Shown here piece by piece: positions 6,873 through 15,867 of a stretch of 64,000 bases of DNA. The notes under the pieces were generated by a model. The model saw only the letters and a list, made by a program, of their open reading frames with translations, was not told the DNA's origin and ran no database searches. The translations under genes were made by a program, and so were the position numbers. Source of the DNA: an uncultured Eubacterium sp. (lineage in GTDB: Bacteria; Bacillota; Clostridia; Lachnospirales; Lachnospiraceae); assembly GCA_934316845.1 (NCBI GenBank), contig CAKRDZ010000012.1, positions 1 through 64,000 on the forward strand, given 5' to 3'. The stretch's first letter is position 1. Every line of letters starts with the position of its first letter.

Positions 6873-8318
6873 CTATACAATTTCTCCCATAAAGTAAAAT
6901 CCTTTGCTTTCGGTCAATTTTACTTTACATATTTTTCCAATTAAGTTTTTATCCCCCAGACAATGCACGACCGCATTGGAGGACAGTCTTCCCGTGATCA
7001 GATTTTCATCGTGGTCATTGACTTCTTCCATCAATGCCTCGACGATCTCTCCTTCTTTGGCATCCGTGATCTCCGTTGAGATCTCATGAATGACAGCCAG
7101 AAGTCTTGCAAAACGCTCTTTTACCACGTCTTCCGACACCTGATCTTCCATCGTCGCCGCCGGTGTCCCGGTTCTCTTGGAATAGATAAATGAATACACG
7201 CTGTCATAACGGACTTTCCGCACGACATCCAGAGTTTCCTCAAAATCTTCTTCCGTCTCTCCCGGAAATCCCACGATCAGATCTGTCGTGAGTGAGATAT
7301 CCGGCATTTTTTCCTTGATCCGCGCAGCAAGATCCAGATACTGTTCTTTCGTATAACAGCGGTTCATCTTCTTCAAAATCTTTGTACTTCCGGACTGCAG
7401 CGGCAGATGAAGATGCGTACAGATCTTTTTACTCTCTGCCATGACTTCGATCAGTTCATCCGACAGATCTTTCGGATGCGATGTCATAAAACGGATGCGC
7501 TCCAAACCTTCAATCTTTTCCACTTCCTGTAAAAGTTCTGCAAATGTCATCGGTTCCTCAAGCGTCTTTCCATAAGAATTGACATTTTGTCCGAGAAGCA
7601 TGATCTCAATGACACCGTCTGCCACAAGATTTTTGATCTCACGGAGAATCTCTTCCGGTTTCCTGCTCCGCTCCCGGCCGCGCACATAAGGCACGATACA
7701 GTACGTACAGAAATTATTGCAGCCATACATGATATTTACGCCCGCCTTAAACGGATATTTCCGCACACTTGGCAGATCTTCCACGATGCCCTCTGCTTCT
7801 TTCCAGATATCCAATACCATACGGTCCGACTGAATCCTCGTATAAAGCAGCTCCGCTAACTTATACACATTATGTGTACCAAAAACAAGATCGACAAACG
7901 GATAACTTTTCTGTATTTTTTCTACAACTGTAGGCTCTTGCATCATACAGCCGCACATGGCAATTTTCATCGCGGGATTTTTCTTTTTTTGATTTTTCAT
8001 ATATCCCAGTCTGCCGTAAACTTTCAGATTGGCATTTTCACGGACGGTACAGGTATTATAGAGGACAAAGTCTGCCACCGGCTCTTCGACCGTCTCGTAG
8101 CCGATATACGAAAGAATCGCCTCCAGTTTTTCAGAATCTCTGGCGTTCATCTGGCATCCCATCGTCTGCATCGAAAGCGTCAGTTTCCTGCCAAGGCGTT
8201 TTTCTTCCTCTGCCGCCCATTCTTTGCATTTTTTCATAAAATAATACTGACGCAGAGGCTCCTCATTTGGCGCCTCTGCGTGTATATCCATAGCATCGAT
8301 CTGTTCGTAATCAAACAT
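6873..8318 (-). CDS. miaB: tRNA-2-methylthio-N6-isopentenyladenosine synthase MiaB
   Basis: Radical-SAM methylthiotransferase that adds a methylthio group to i6A37 of tRNAs reading UNN codons. The N-terminal UPF0004 domain has its cluster cysteines in TMGCQMNARDSE, YNTCTVRENA and AMCGCMMQ. The radical-SAM core has the CNNFCTYC cysteines (CxxxCxxC) with VRGRERSR. A TRAM domain ends the protein. About 481 residues, slightly long for the family because of an N-terminal extension. The start at 8318 is chosen because GGAG lies six bases upstream; the ATG at 8330 contains that site. A short GGGGAA/TTCCCC hairpin separates it from htrA. Confidence 0.93.
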   Translation of the reverse strand: MFDYEQIDAMDIHAEAPNEEPLRQYYFMKKCKEWAAEEEKRLGRKLTLSMQTMGCQMNARDSEKLEAILSYIGYETVEEPVADFVLYNTCTVRENANLKVYGRLGYMKNQKKKNPAMKIAMCGCMMQEPTVVEKIQKSYPFVDLVFGTHNVYKLAELLYTRIQSDRMVLDIWKEAEGIVEDLPSVRKYPFKAGVNIMYGCNNFCTYCIVPYVRGRERSRKPEEILREIKNLVADGVIEIMLLGQNVNSYGKTLEEPMTFAELLQEVEKIEGLERIRFMTSHPKDLSDELIEVMAESKKICTHLHLPLQSGSTKILKKMNRCYTKEQYLDLAARIKEKMPDISLTTDLIVGFPGETEEDFEETLDVVRKVRYDSVYSFIYSKRTGTPAATMEDQVSEDVVKERFARLLAVIHEISTEITDAKEGEIVEALMEEVNDHDENLITGRLSSNAVVHCLGDKNLIGKICKVKLTESKGFYFMGEIV

Positions 8319-8351
8319 TATTTTCTCCATTCCGGGGAAAATAATTCCCCT

Positions 8352-9341
8352 TTATACATTATTTCCATTTTCTGTAATAATGGACGTAAGGATCGGCATC
8401 GCATCGGAGATCGGAATCGCAAATCCCATTCCTTCCACTTCTTCCGAGGCAAATTTTGAGGAATTGATACCGATGACCTGTCCCTGTGAATCAACCAATG
8501 CTCCACCGCTGTTTCCGGGGTTGATCGCCGCATCGGTCTGGATCAATTTCATCGTTGCCGTCTTGTCACTGCTGCTCTGGCTTTGTTTGCTGTTCCGGCT
8601 GCCGGACTGCTGCCCCTGTCCATCAAACGGGTCTGCCTGCTGCTGTTCCTGCTGGCTGCTTGAACTTTCCGTCGCAATTTCACGGTCTTTTGCACTTACA
8701 TAACCGACCGTCACACTGGTACCGTAGCCGAGTGCATTTCCAATGGCAATGGCCTGTTCGCCGACTTTGATCTTTGTGCTGTCTCCGATATCGGCTGTTT
8801 TAATGGCAGACAACGTGGAATCTTTCAGATCACTTTTGTTTACTTTCACAACTGCCAGATCCGAAGTTGAATCCGTTCCTACCACTTTGGCAGATGCCGT
8901 CGCTTCATCGGAAAATGTGATCTGTACTTCCGTACTTCCTTCTACCACATGGTTATTTGTCGCGATATAGATCGCCTGATCGTCTTCCTTCATAATAATT
9001 CCCGAGCCGCTTCCTGACTGTTCATTCTGATACGTTCTTCCAAAGAAATCCTGTGTCTCCGATACCACTTTCACATCAATGGCTACGATGGAAGGAAGAA
9101 CATAATCTGCCACATCCGAAACACCTGCAAGTTTACTATCGGATGTCGTGGCAGAAGTCTGTGTAATGCCGCTCGTACTGTCGTCAGACTGCTTTACTGC
9201 CGTCGTCGTTTTACTGCTTTGTGTCTGCGTGACACCGGAACCGGTTACCCGGTTCAATGCATATTCCGTACCGGTAAATACCGAACCACTAAGTACTCCA
9301 AATGTCACTGCACCTGCTACTAATTTTATCATCTTTTTCAT
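8352..9341 (-). CDS. HtrA/DegP-type serine protease lacking a PDZ domain
   Basis: A 329-residue trypsin-like protease that would degrade or fold damaged envelope proteins. One N-terminal membrane helix anchors it outside the cell, followed by a Ser/Thr/Gln-rich linker. The catalytic triad is visible: His131 in TNNHVVEG, Asp161 in STSDLAVVKV and Ser278 in NPGNSGGALVD. A Gln/Ser-rich insert (about 225-260) interrupts the protease fold. The frame ends shortly after the protease domain (SIITENGNNV), so the usual C-terminal PDZ domain of bacterial HtrA is missing. No remnant of one lies in the 33 bp before miaB. Confidence 0.88.
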   Translation of the reverse strand: MKKMIKLVAGAVTFGVLSGSVFTGTEYALNRVTGSGVTQTQSSKTTTAVKQSDDSTSGITQTSATTSDSKLAGVSDVADYVLPSIVAIDVKVVSETQDFFGRTYQNEQSGSGSGIIMKEDDQAIYIATNNHVVEGSTEVQITFSDEATASAKVVGTDSTSDLAVVKVNKSDLKDSTLSAIKTADIGDSTKIKVGEQAIAIGNALGYGTSVTVGYVSAKDREIATESSSSQQEQQQADPFDGQGQQSGSRNSKQSQSSSDKTATMKLIQTDAAINPGNSGGALVDSQGQVIGINSSKFASEEVEGMGFAIPISDAMPILTSIITENGNNV

Positions 9342-9463
9342 CGTCGTTACCTCCGTTTCATTCTTGTATTTCCTGTTTACAAGAACAACTATACGAAATG
9401 AATGTGGGCACTTTTTGTATGTTTGTTGAAAAAGATGTGTGTAATTTATGTTTGTTTTGTGAA

Positions 9464-10591
9464 CTAAAAGGTTCCTAATATGCGCAGACTCGCCGATTCT
9501 TCTTTGACTCCGCGGAGTGCGTTCTGCACAGCCGGTTCATCCAGACTGCCTTCAATGTCCACAAAAAACCGGTATTCCCAATTTTTTCCTTCAATCGGGC
9601 GTGACTCCAATTGAAGCATATTCAGTCCGTTAAATAAGAAATGTGACAAGATCCGGTAAAGCGCGCCACATTCATGCGGCACCTCGATACAAAGCGCAAT
9701 CTTATGACTGTCCGGAAGGTAAATCGGCTCTTTTCCGATCACGATAAATCTCGTACAGTTATTCTTCTCCTGCTGGATGCTCTCCTGCAGCACTTCCAGT
9801 CCGTATTCCTTTGCGGCTCTCTTTGCCGCGATCGCTGCCTGCGTCTTATCTCCATCCTCCGCCACTTTCTTGGCTGCAGCGGCAGTATTGGAAAATTCTA
9901 CCTGAACCATCTGCGGATGTTCTTTCAAAAATTCGCTGCACTGCAGCAATCCCTGCGGATGGGAATACACCGTCTTAATATCCTCGATCCGGGTTCCCGG
10001 AAGGGCTACCAGACATTGATCAATTTTATTGACATACTGGCCGACAATGCTATTCGTATAATTCAAAAGCAGATCATAATTTGCTGTAATTCCACCGGTC
10101 GACGAGTTCTCGATCGGCAATACGCCGTACTGCGCCTCCCCTTTTTCTACTGCTTCCATCACGCTCTGAAATGTCGGGCAGCTGATCCCATTGACCTCTT
10201 CTCCGAAAAAGTTTTCCATCGCCTGCTGGGTATGTGTCCCCGGCACACCAAAATAACAAACTTTGGTCTGTTCATCTACCGGAAGTTTGTCTGCTTTTAC
10301 AAAATCTGACAGTTTTGTCGTCATTGGCAACACACCGTACTGGTATTTGCGGCTGATGGACATAATCTGGCTGAAAAGTTCCGTGATCGCGCGCTGGTTA
10401 AATTCATTGCTGGACATGGATTTCAGATTTCTTAGTTTGTCGTCTTCTCTCTCTTTGTCATAGACCGGCTTCCCGGTTTCCAATTTATATTTTGCCACTT
10501 CGCTGGATTCTATCATTCGCTTTTCAAACAATTCGACGATCTGCTTATCAATCGCATCAATATGTTCTCTTGAAACTTTTAAATCTATCAC
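9464..10591 (-). CDS. pheA: bifunctional chorismate mutase / prephenate dehydratase (P-protein)
   Basis: A 375-residue fusion that converts chorismate to prephenate and then to phenylpyruvate, for phenylalanine synthesis. Residues 1-90 form the AroQ chorismate mutase (DLKVSREHIDAIDKQIVELF, EREDDKL). Residues 108-285 form the dehydratase (CYFGVPGTHTQQAMENFF, YGVLPIENSSTGGI, NNCTRFIVIG). The ACT domain at the end (IALCIEVPHECGALYRIL, LESRPIEGKNWEYRFFVDIE) gives phenylalanine feedback. The start overlaps the folBK stop by 4 bp, so it is the last gene of the folate operon. Confidence 0.95.
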   Translation of the reverse strand: MIDLKVSREHIDAIDKQIVELFEKRMIESSEVAKYKLETGKPVYDKEREDDKLRNLKSMSSNEFNQRAITELFSQIMSISRKYQYGVLPMTTKLSDFVKADKLPVDEQTKVCYFGVPGTHTQQAMENFFGEEVNGISCPTFQSVMEAVEKGEAQYGVLPIENSSTGGITANYDLLLNYTNSIVGQYVNKIDQCLVALPGTRIEDIKTVYSHPQGLLQCSEFLKEHPQMVQVEFSNTAAAAKKVAEDGDKTQAAIAAKRAAKEYGLEVLQESIQQEKNNCTRFIVIGKEPIYLPDSHKIALCIEVPHECGALYRILSHFLFNGLNMLQLESRPIEGKNWEYRFFVDIEGSLDEPAVQNALRGVKEESASLRILGTF

Positions 10592-11418
10592 TCGTCCATC
10601 TCTCCTTTTTTCAATTCTTCATACATCTGCATCACCGTTTTACCGCTGACCGGATGACGCAGAAACGGGGCAATTTCCTGCAACGGTTCCAATACAAACT
10701 CACGCAGCGGAATCTCTCTGTGTGGTACGATCAGATTTTCTTCCTGAATGATCTCCTCGCCATAAAAAAGGATATCAAGATCAATCGTGCGCGGTCCCCA
10801 ATGAATCTCTCTTACCCGGTTTCCTTCCTGCTCGAGCTGATGAAGAAACGTCAATAATTCCTGCGGCTGATACAACGTATCAAACGTAAATACCGTATTT
10901 AAAAAATTGTCCTGATCCAAATATCCATACGGCTCCGTCTCATACAGCGATGCTCTCTGCAAATGGCGGCAGTTCTCATCTTTTTCAATTCCTTCAAAGG
11001 CGGCCTGCAGGTACGCTTCCTTATCGCCCATATTGGAGCCGACGCCAACATAAACCTTTTCCCATTTTCTGGATATAGTCACAGAAACCGTATCAAGTGG
11101 CAGTAAAATAGGCGCCCACGGCTTTTTCACCGAAATGTCCACTTGTTCCAGACACGGATAAGCATGAAGCAGAAGGTCTGCCAGCTTTTCCGCTATCGTT
11201 TCCAATAATTGGTATTGATTTTCCTGCATATGCTCATAGATCAAATGTGCCGCTTCCGCATAATTAACCGAGTACACAAGATCATCGGTCAATCCCGCTT
11301 TTTTCGTGTCACAATACATCGTCGCGGACACTAAAAACTTCTGTCCCAGCACATTTTCTTCTTTTAATACTCCATGATGGCAGTAGCACTCTAAATCTTT
11401 TATCTGAATCTGATCCAT
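10588..11418 (-). CDS. folBK: fused dihydroneopterin aldolase / HPPK (FolB-FolK)
   Basis: A 276-residue fusion of two consecutive folate-pathway enzymes. Residues 1-115 are dihydroneopterin aldolase (IKDLECYCHHGVLKEENVLGQ, then VSVTISRKW). Residues 118-276 are 6-hydroxymethyl-7,8-dihydropterin pyrophosphokinase (VYVGVGSNMGDKEAYL, TEPYGYLDQDNFLN, RVREIHWGPRTIDLDILFYG, IVPHREI). FolB makes the substrate of FolK, so channelling is plausible. It abuts folP directly (stop and start adjacent) and overlaps pheA by 4 bp. Confidence 0.95.
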   Translation of the reverse strand: MDQIQIKDLECYCHHGVLKEENVLGQKFLVSATMYCDTKKAGLTDDLVYSVNYAEAAHLIYEHMQENQYQLLETIAEKLADLLLHAYPCLEQVDISVKKPWAPILLPLDTVSVTISRKWEKVYVGVGSNMGDKEAYLQAAFEGIEKDENCRHLQRASLYETEPYGYLDQDNFLNTVFTFDTLYQPQELLTFLHQLEQEGNRVREIHWGPRTIDLDILFYGEEIIQEENLIVPHREIPLREFVLEPLQEIAPFLRHPVSGKTVMQMYEELKKGEMDE

Positions 11419-12252
11419 TTATTCTTCCTTCTCTTTACCATACAAAATTGCTTCGGTCATCCGCAAAGCACGGGCATTTGCCTGAACATCATGCACTCGG
11501 ACAAAATCACAGCCTTTCACCGCACCGATCACCGATGTCGCGATCGTGCCTTCTTCACGCTCGGTCACCGGCAGATCCAAGGTCAAACCGATCACACTCT
11601 TTCTGGATGTCGCAAGAAGTACCGGATACCCCATGTCGCACAATACTTCCAAATGGTTTATGATCGCAAGATTCTGCTCATACGTCTTACCAAATCCTAC
11701 CCCCGGATCCAGCATGATCTTTTCTTTTTTCACTCCGTACCTTTCAGCGACCGCAAGGCATTTTTTCAAATCGGCCACGACATCCGGCACAAAATCCTGG
11801 TATTCCGTATTATCACGATTGTGCATCAGACAAACCGGCACATCGTACCGGGCAGCAAGTTCTGCCATCTTCTCATCGTACAAAAAGCCCCAGATGTCAT
11901 TCAACATGTCGGCACCGGCTTCCAATGCCGCCTCTGCCACACGGCTTTTATACGTATCAATCGAGACAGGAATGTCAAATTTTTCCTTAATCTTTTGAAT
12001 CACAGGCACTACTCTGGCGATCTCCTCGTCTTCGGTAATCTGCTGATGTCCGGGTCTTGTAGATTCGCCGCCTACATCGATCAGGTCAGCTCCCTCGCCG
12101 ATCATTTTCTCCACCTGCGTCATCGCATGCTCTAATGTATCAAATTTTCCACCGTCTGAAAAAGAATCCGGCGTCACGTTCAAAATTCCCATAATATATA
12201 CTTTTTTTCCCAATGTAAATGTCCGGTTTCCGATTGTCATTTTTCCTGTCAT
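11419..12252 (-). CDS. folP: dihydropteroate synthase
   Basis: About 277 residues. It condenses p-aminobenzoate with hydroxymethyl-dihydropterin diphosphate and is the target of sulfonamides. Signatures are YIMGILNVTPDSFSDGG, DLIDVGGESTRPG, VPVSIDTYK, DMLNDIWGF, LDPGVGFGKT, LLATSRKSVIG and a final VRVHDV. The start at 12252 is used because AGGAG sits eight bases before it; the upstream ATG at 12273 lacks a site. It lies between folE (about 60 bp) and folBK. Confidence 0.95.
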   Translation of the reverse strand: MTGKMTIGNRTFTLGKKVYIMGILNVTPDSFSDGGKFDTLEHAMTQVEKMIGEGADLIDVGGESTRPGHQQITEDEEIARVVPVIQKIKEKFDIPVSIDTYKSRVAEAALEAGADMLNDIWGFLYDEKMAELAARYDVPVCLMHNRDNTEYQDFVPDVVADLKKCLAVAERYGVKKEKIMLDPGVGFGKTYEQNLAIINHLEVLCDMGYPVLLATSRKSVIGLTLDLPVTEREEGTIATSVIGAVKGCDFVRVHDVQANARALRMTEAILYGKEKEE

Positions 12253-12315
12253 TGTTTTTTCTCCTCGTATCATAATTACCGCCGTTTTTACCCGGTGGCA
12301 CGTCTTCGTAACGGA

Positions 12316-12870
12316 TCAGAGCCGCAGTAATTCTAAGAACTCTCGTTTCCAGCTCTCCTCTTCCTTCGCACAGCCGCGTGTGCTGAGTGTGATCGTCTTC
12401 GACCCCGGCTTCTTGATACCGCGCATCGTCATACACATATGCTCGGCTTCCACCATAACGATAACACCTTTTGGCGCAAGAATGTCCATCATCGCATCTG
12501 CGATCTGATCGGTCAGCTGCTCCTGAATCTGCGCTCTTCTGGCAAACACTTCGACGGTCCTTGCCAATTTACTAAGCCCCACTACTTTTCCATCCGGGAT
12601 GTATCCAATATGCACTTTTCCATAAAATGGAAGAAGATGGTGCTCGCATACCGAATAAAAGGTAATGTCTTTTTCCAGCACAAGCCCCTTCTGCGTGGAA
12701 GAAAATGTCTTTTCCAAATGACCGGCTGCGTCTGCCTCATACCCGCCAAATAACTCCCCGCACATCTTTGCGATCCGGTCCGGTGTCTCTAAAAGTCCCT
12801 CCCGCTCCGGATCTTCGCCAATTCCTTCTAAAAATAACGAAACCGCTTTCTTTATCTTATCTTTATCCAT
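12316..12870 (-). CDS. folE: GTP cyclohydrolase I
   Basis: A 184-residue zinc enzyme and first step of folate synthesis, converting GTP to dihydroneopterin triphosphate. Zinc ligands lie in FYSVCEHHLLPF and AEHMCMTMRGI. Other marks are GYIPDGKVVGLSKLAR, QIQEQLTDQIADA and the closing RGCAKEEESWKREFLELL. The frame is open further upstream, but the promoter lies inside that extension and would put the mRNA start near 12901, so the ATG at 12870 is the credible start. First gene of folE-folP-folBK-pheA. Confidence 0.95.
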   Translation of the reverse strand: MDKDKIKKAVSLFLEGIGEDPEREGLLETPDRIAKMCGELFGGYEADAAGHLEKTFSSTQKGLVLEKDITFYSVCEHHLLPFYGKVHIGYIPDGKVVGLSKLARTVEVFARRAQIQEQLTDQIADAMMDILAPKGVIVMVEAEHMCMTMRGIKKPGSKTITLSTRGCAKEEESWKREFLELLRL

Positions 12871-12907
12871 TCTGTCTGATATCTCCATTCTAAGCAATGC
12901 TAAATGT

Positions 12908-12936
12908 ATTTTACCATGATTTTGTGGGGAGGTCAA
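12908..12936 (-). promoter_or_regulatory. promoter of the folE operon
   Basis: On the minus strand TTGACC (12931-12936), 17 bp, TAAAAT (12908-12913). It gives a leader of about 30 nt before the folE start. Confidence 0.65.
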
Positions 12937-13013
12937 CCTTGCGGGAATTTTTCCGGATTTGGATAGAGGGAGAAATGTTCTAGTAAACGAACTAATTTTT
13001 TTGAAATAGCGCA

Positions 13014-13043
13014 ATATAAAAAGACCATAAAAGAATGGTCTTT
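13014..13043 (-). terminator. hairpin terminator, second of two after uxuB
   Basis: AAAGACCAT and ATGGTCTTT form a 9-bp stem followed on the minus strand by TTTATA. It is short, and could be read in either direction. Confidence 0.5.
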
Positions 13044-13083
13044 CTATATCCTATACCGTAATATTTTTATTTTCCAACACCAC

Positions 13084-13128
13084 AAAACCCCTTCTATCCA
13101 ACTGTATCGTCAGACAAAAGGGGCTTTT
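13084..13128 (-). terminator. terminator of the aguA-uxuA-uxuB unit
   Basis: On the minus strand AAAAGCCCCTT pairs with AAGGGGTTTT immediately after the uxuB stop. Confidence 0.65.
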
Positions 13129-13135
13129 CTATCTC

Positions 13136-14749
13136 TTAATCCACATATTTCTTCAATGTCGCACGCACGGCACCGGGGCCGGCAATAAGTTCAGCAAACA
13201 TGCCCTCGATCTTTTCGCCAAGTCCTGCTTCGTACAGGTCTACGGCAAAGATAGACGCATCTTTGAGGATTGGGGAAAGTACCGCATGTACATCGGTTGC
13301 TTCGCCAAGTTTGACATCTTTCACATACTGTTTTACTTCATCAAGGCGTGGGTCGGAACTCTGCTCAAATGGCTGTCCCTCGTCGTTGATTCCCATAAGA
13401 TAACGACACCATCCTGCCAATACCAGCGGGATCAAAGTCAGGGACTGTACATCGAGACTGTCGCTTGCGATGTAAGACTTGATCGTCTCGCCAAAACGGA
13501 TTGGAAGTTTTTGGGAAGTATCCGTTACGATACGCTGTGGGGTGTCCGGCATAAATGGATTTGGAAGTCGGAGCGTAAGCACTGCGTTCGCAAAGTCTTT
13601 CGGATCAATGATACCAGGATTTACTACAACCGGCATACCTTCCTGATAACACATTTTTTCTACAAGAGTAGATAATTCTTTATCTTCCATCTCACCGTGG
13701 ATCGTTGTGTGGGAAAGAAGGCATCCGTAGATAGCAAGTGCAGTATGAAGCGGATTCAGGCAGGTACAAACCTTCATCTTTTCCACTTTGTCTACTGTCT
13801 CGCGGTCAGTAAAGAGGATTCCTGCTTTATCGATCGGTGGTCTTCCATTCGGGAACTTGTCCTCGATAACAAGGTAACCGGTCTCCTCGGAGTTTACAAA
13901 TGGTGACGTATACGTATTGCGGTTTGTGATGATGAGATCCGTATCTTCAAAACCATCTTTTTCAAGCATTTTCTTGACATTTTCATCCGGACGAGGAGTG
14001 ATCTTGTCGATCATCGACCATGGGAACGATACTTGATTTTCGTCATTCATGTAATCTGCAAATTCTTTCTCGACGATTCCATTTTTTACCCAGGCATCGA
14101 CAAATGCCATAACGCCGGCTTTCAGTTTATCTCCATTGTGGGAGCAGTTGTCCATACTGGAAAGAGCGATCGGCGCTTTGCATGTCTTGAAACGGCGGTA
14201 ACACAGTGCTGCCACACGTCCCATCAGATGCTGCTGATTTTCCGGCTGATCATTAAATCCACTTTCTACAACGGAAAGAAGATCTCCTTTTCCATCGTAA
14301 ATGCTGTATCCTTTTTCTGTAATGGTAAAACTTGCCATCTGCAGGGAAGGATTTTCAAAAATTTCAAACAATCTTGCAAAATCTTCCGGTGCTGCCTGGT
14401 CTGCCACCAGGGCTTCAACAACACTTCCTACGATTTTCTTTTCGATCGTTCCATTGGCTTTCAAAACAACAGAAAGGCTCAGACAGTCATATGGTTTGTA
14501 AGCTTTGCTGATGATCTCATGGTCAAAACTCTCTGCCACGACGATTCCGCGGTCATACTCTCCCTGATTCAATACACGCTGAAGAATTTCAGCCGGGAAT
14601 GCACGGAAAATGTTTCCTGCTCCAAAATGAACCCAGGTAGGTGCCTCTTTGGTTTTCTGCTTTACGGCCTCGCGGTCATACTTAAGTACTTCGTATCCTT
14701 TTTCTTCCCATACAGGAGAAACTTCTTTTTGTAAATCTGTCAGTTTCAT
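13136..14749 (-). CDS. uxuB: D-mannonate oxidoreductase (fructuronate reductase)
   Basis: A 537-residue member of the long-chain mannitol dehydrogenase family. It reduces D-fructuronate to D-mannonate with NADH in glucuronate catabolism. Visible marks are an N-terminal nucleotide-binding segment (WVHFGAGNIFRAF), SMDNCSHNGDKLK in the middle, and the C-terminal domain with NPLHTALAIYG and LPIRFGETIKSY. It is the last gene after uxuA (21 bp gap). uxaC, which supplies fructuronate from glucuronate, is not in the window. Confidence 0.9.
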   Translation of the reverse strand: MKLTDLQKEVSPVWEEKGYEVLKYDREAVKQKTKEAPTWVHFGAGNIFRAFPAEILQRVLNQGEYDRGIVVAESFDHEIISKAYKPYDCLSLSVVLKANGTIEKKIVGSVVEALVADQAAPEDFARLFEIFENPSLQMASFTITEKGYSIYDGKGDLLSVVESGFNDQPENQQHLMGRVAALCYRRFKTCKAPIALSSMDNCSHNGDKLKAGVMAFVDAWVKNGIVEKEFADYMNDENQVSFPWSMIDKITPRPDENVKKMLEKDGFEDTDLIITNRNTYTSPFVNSEETGYLVIEDKFPNGRPPIDKAGILFTDRETVDKVEKMKVCTCLNPLHTALAIYGCLLSHTTIHGEMEDKELSTLVEKMCYQEGMPVVVNPGIIDPKDFANAVLTLRLPNPFMPDTPQRIVTDTSQKLPIRFGETIKSYIASDSLDVQSLTLIPLVLAGWCRYLMGINDEGQPFEQSSDPRLDEVKQYVKDVKLGEATDVHAVLSPILKDASIFAVDLYEAGLGEKIEGMFAELIAGPGAVRATLKKYVD

Positions 14750-14770
14750 GATTTCGATTCCTTTCCTGTC

Positions 14771-15844
14771 TTACTTGTTATTTTTCTTAATTGCTTCCCA
14801 AAGACCATTCAGATAAGCGACACCAAGAGCACGGTCATAAAGTCCGTATCCCGGTCTTGCCTGCTCACCCCAGATCATACGTCCGTGGTCTGGGCGGATC
14901 ACACCATCAAATCCCATGTCGATCAACGCTTTGACGATCTCATACATGTCAAAGTTTCCATCGGAAGAAAGGTGGGATACTTCGTGGAACAAATCTTTGT
15001 TTTCATATTTGATATTACGGATGTGTGCAAAATGGATTCTCTCTGCAATTTTCGGATTGCGAATGATCTTCGGAAGGTCGTTGTTGAGATTACTTCCCAA
15101 AGAACCGGTACAGAACGTAAATCCATTGTAAATGCTGCTATTTAAAGAAGCGATCTTCAGAAGGTCGTCTTCGCAGGTTACGATACGTGGAAGGCCAAAT
15201 ACATCCCAAGCCGGATCATCCGGGTGAACTGCCATCTTGATCTCATATTTTTCACAGGTTGGCATGATTCCATCGAGGAAATATTTAAAGTTTTCACGCA
15301 ATTTATCAGCCGTTACATCTTTGTATTTGTCAAACAGATCCATGATCTCATCTCTACGGTTTGGCTCCCAGCCCGGCATTACAAAACCGCCGCTGGCTTT
15401 TTCAATGCGGTCGAACATTTCACTGGCATCGATACCGTCGATAATCGAAGAATCGTAAGCAAGTGCCGTAGATCCGTCCTCCAAAGGCATCGCAAGATCA
15501 GTTCTTGTCCAGTCGAAAACCGGCATGAAGTTGTAGCATACAAGATGAATGCCCGCTTTTCCGACAGCTTCCAAAGATTTACAGTAATCTTCGATCAATT
15601 TATCTCTCGTAGGAAGTCCGATCTTGATATCTTCGTGTACGTTGATACTTTCTACACCACACAGTTTAAGACCTTTTGCTTCTACTTCCTGTTTTCTCTT
15701 CATTACGTCTTCATACGTCCAGGCCTCTCCTGCCGGGATGTCATGAAGTGCTGTGATAACTCCTGCTACTCCTGGGATCTGGCGAATCTGCTCCAAAGTT
15801 ACACTGTCATTTCCCTCGCCATACCATCTCAATGTCATTTCCAT
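14771..15844 (-). CDS. uxuA: mannonate dehydratase
   Basis: A 357-residue TIM-barrel enzyme that dehydrates D-mannonate to 2-keto-3-deoxygluconate. Marks are TLRWYGEGNDSVTLEQIRQIPGV split across the N terminus, VCYNFMPVFDWTRT, MAVHPDDP with metal ligands, FCTGSLGSN and VIRPDHGRMIWGE. It sits between aguA and uxuB with 21-23 bp gaps, so the three form one unit that takes (methyl)glucuronic acid from xylan towards the Entner-Doudoroff intermediates. Confidence 0.95.
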   Translation of the reverse strand: MEMTLRWYGEGNDSVTLEQIRQIPGVAGVITALHDIPAGEAWTYEDVMKRKQEVEAKGLKLCGVESINVHEDIKIGLPTRDKLIEDYCKSLEAVGKAGIHLVCYNFMPVFDWTRTDLAMPLEDGSTALAYDSSIIDGIDASEMFDRIEKASGGFVMPGWEPNRRDEIMDLFDKYKDVTADKLRENFKYFLDGIMPTCEKYEIKMAVHPDDPAWDVFGLPRIVTCEDDLLKIASLNSSIYNGFTFCTGSLGSNLNNDLPKIIRNPKIAERIHFAHIRNIKYENKDLFHEVSHLSSDGNFDMYEIVKALIDMGFDGVIRPDHGRMIWGEQARPGYGLYDRALGVAYLNGLWEAIKKNNK

Positions 15845-15867
15845 AGTTCTATTCTTCCTTTCCTTGA

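Noticed and set aside
12888..13014. Longer N-terminal start for folE
   Set aside because: The extension contains the promoter and has no similarity to GTP cyclohydrolase I.
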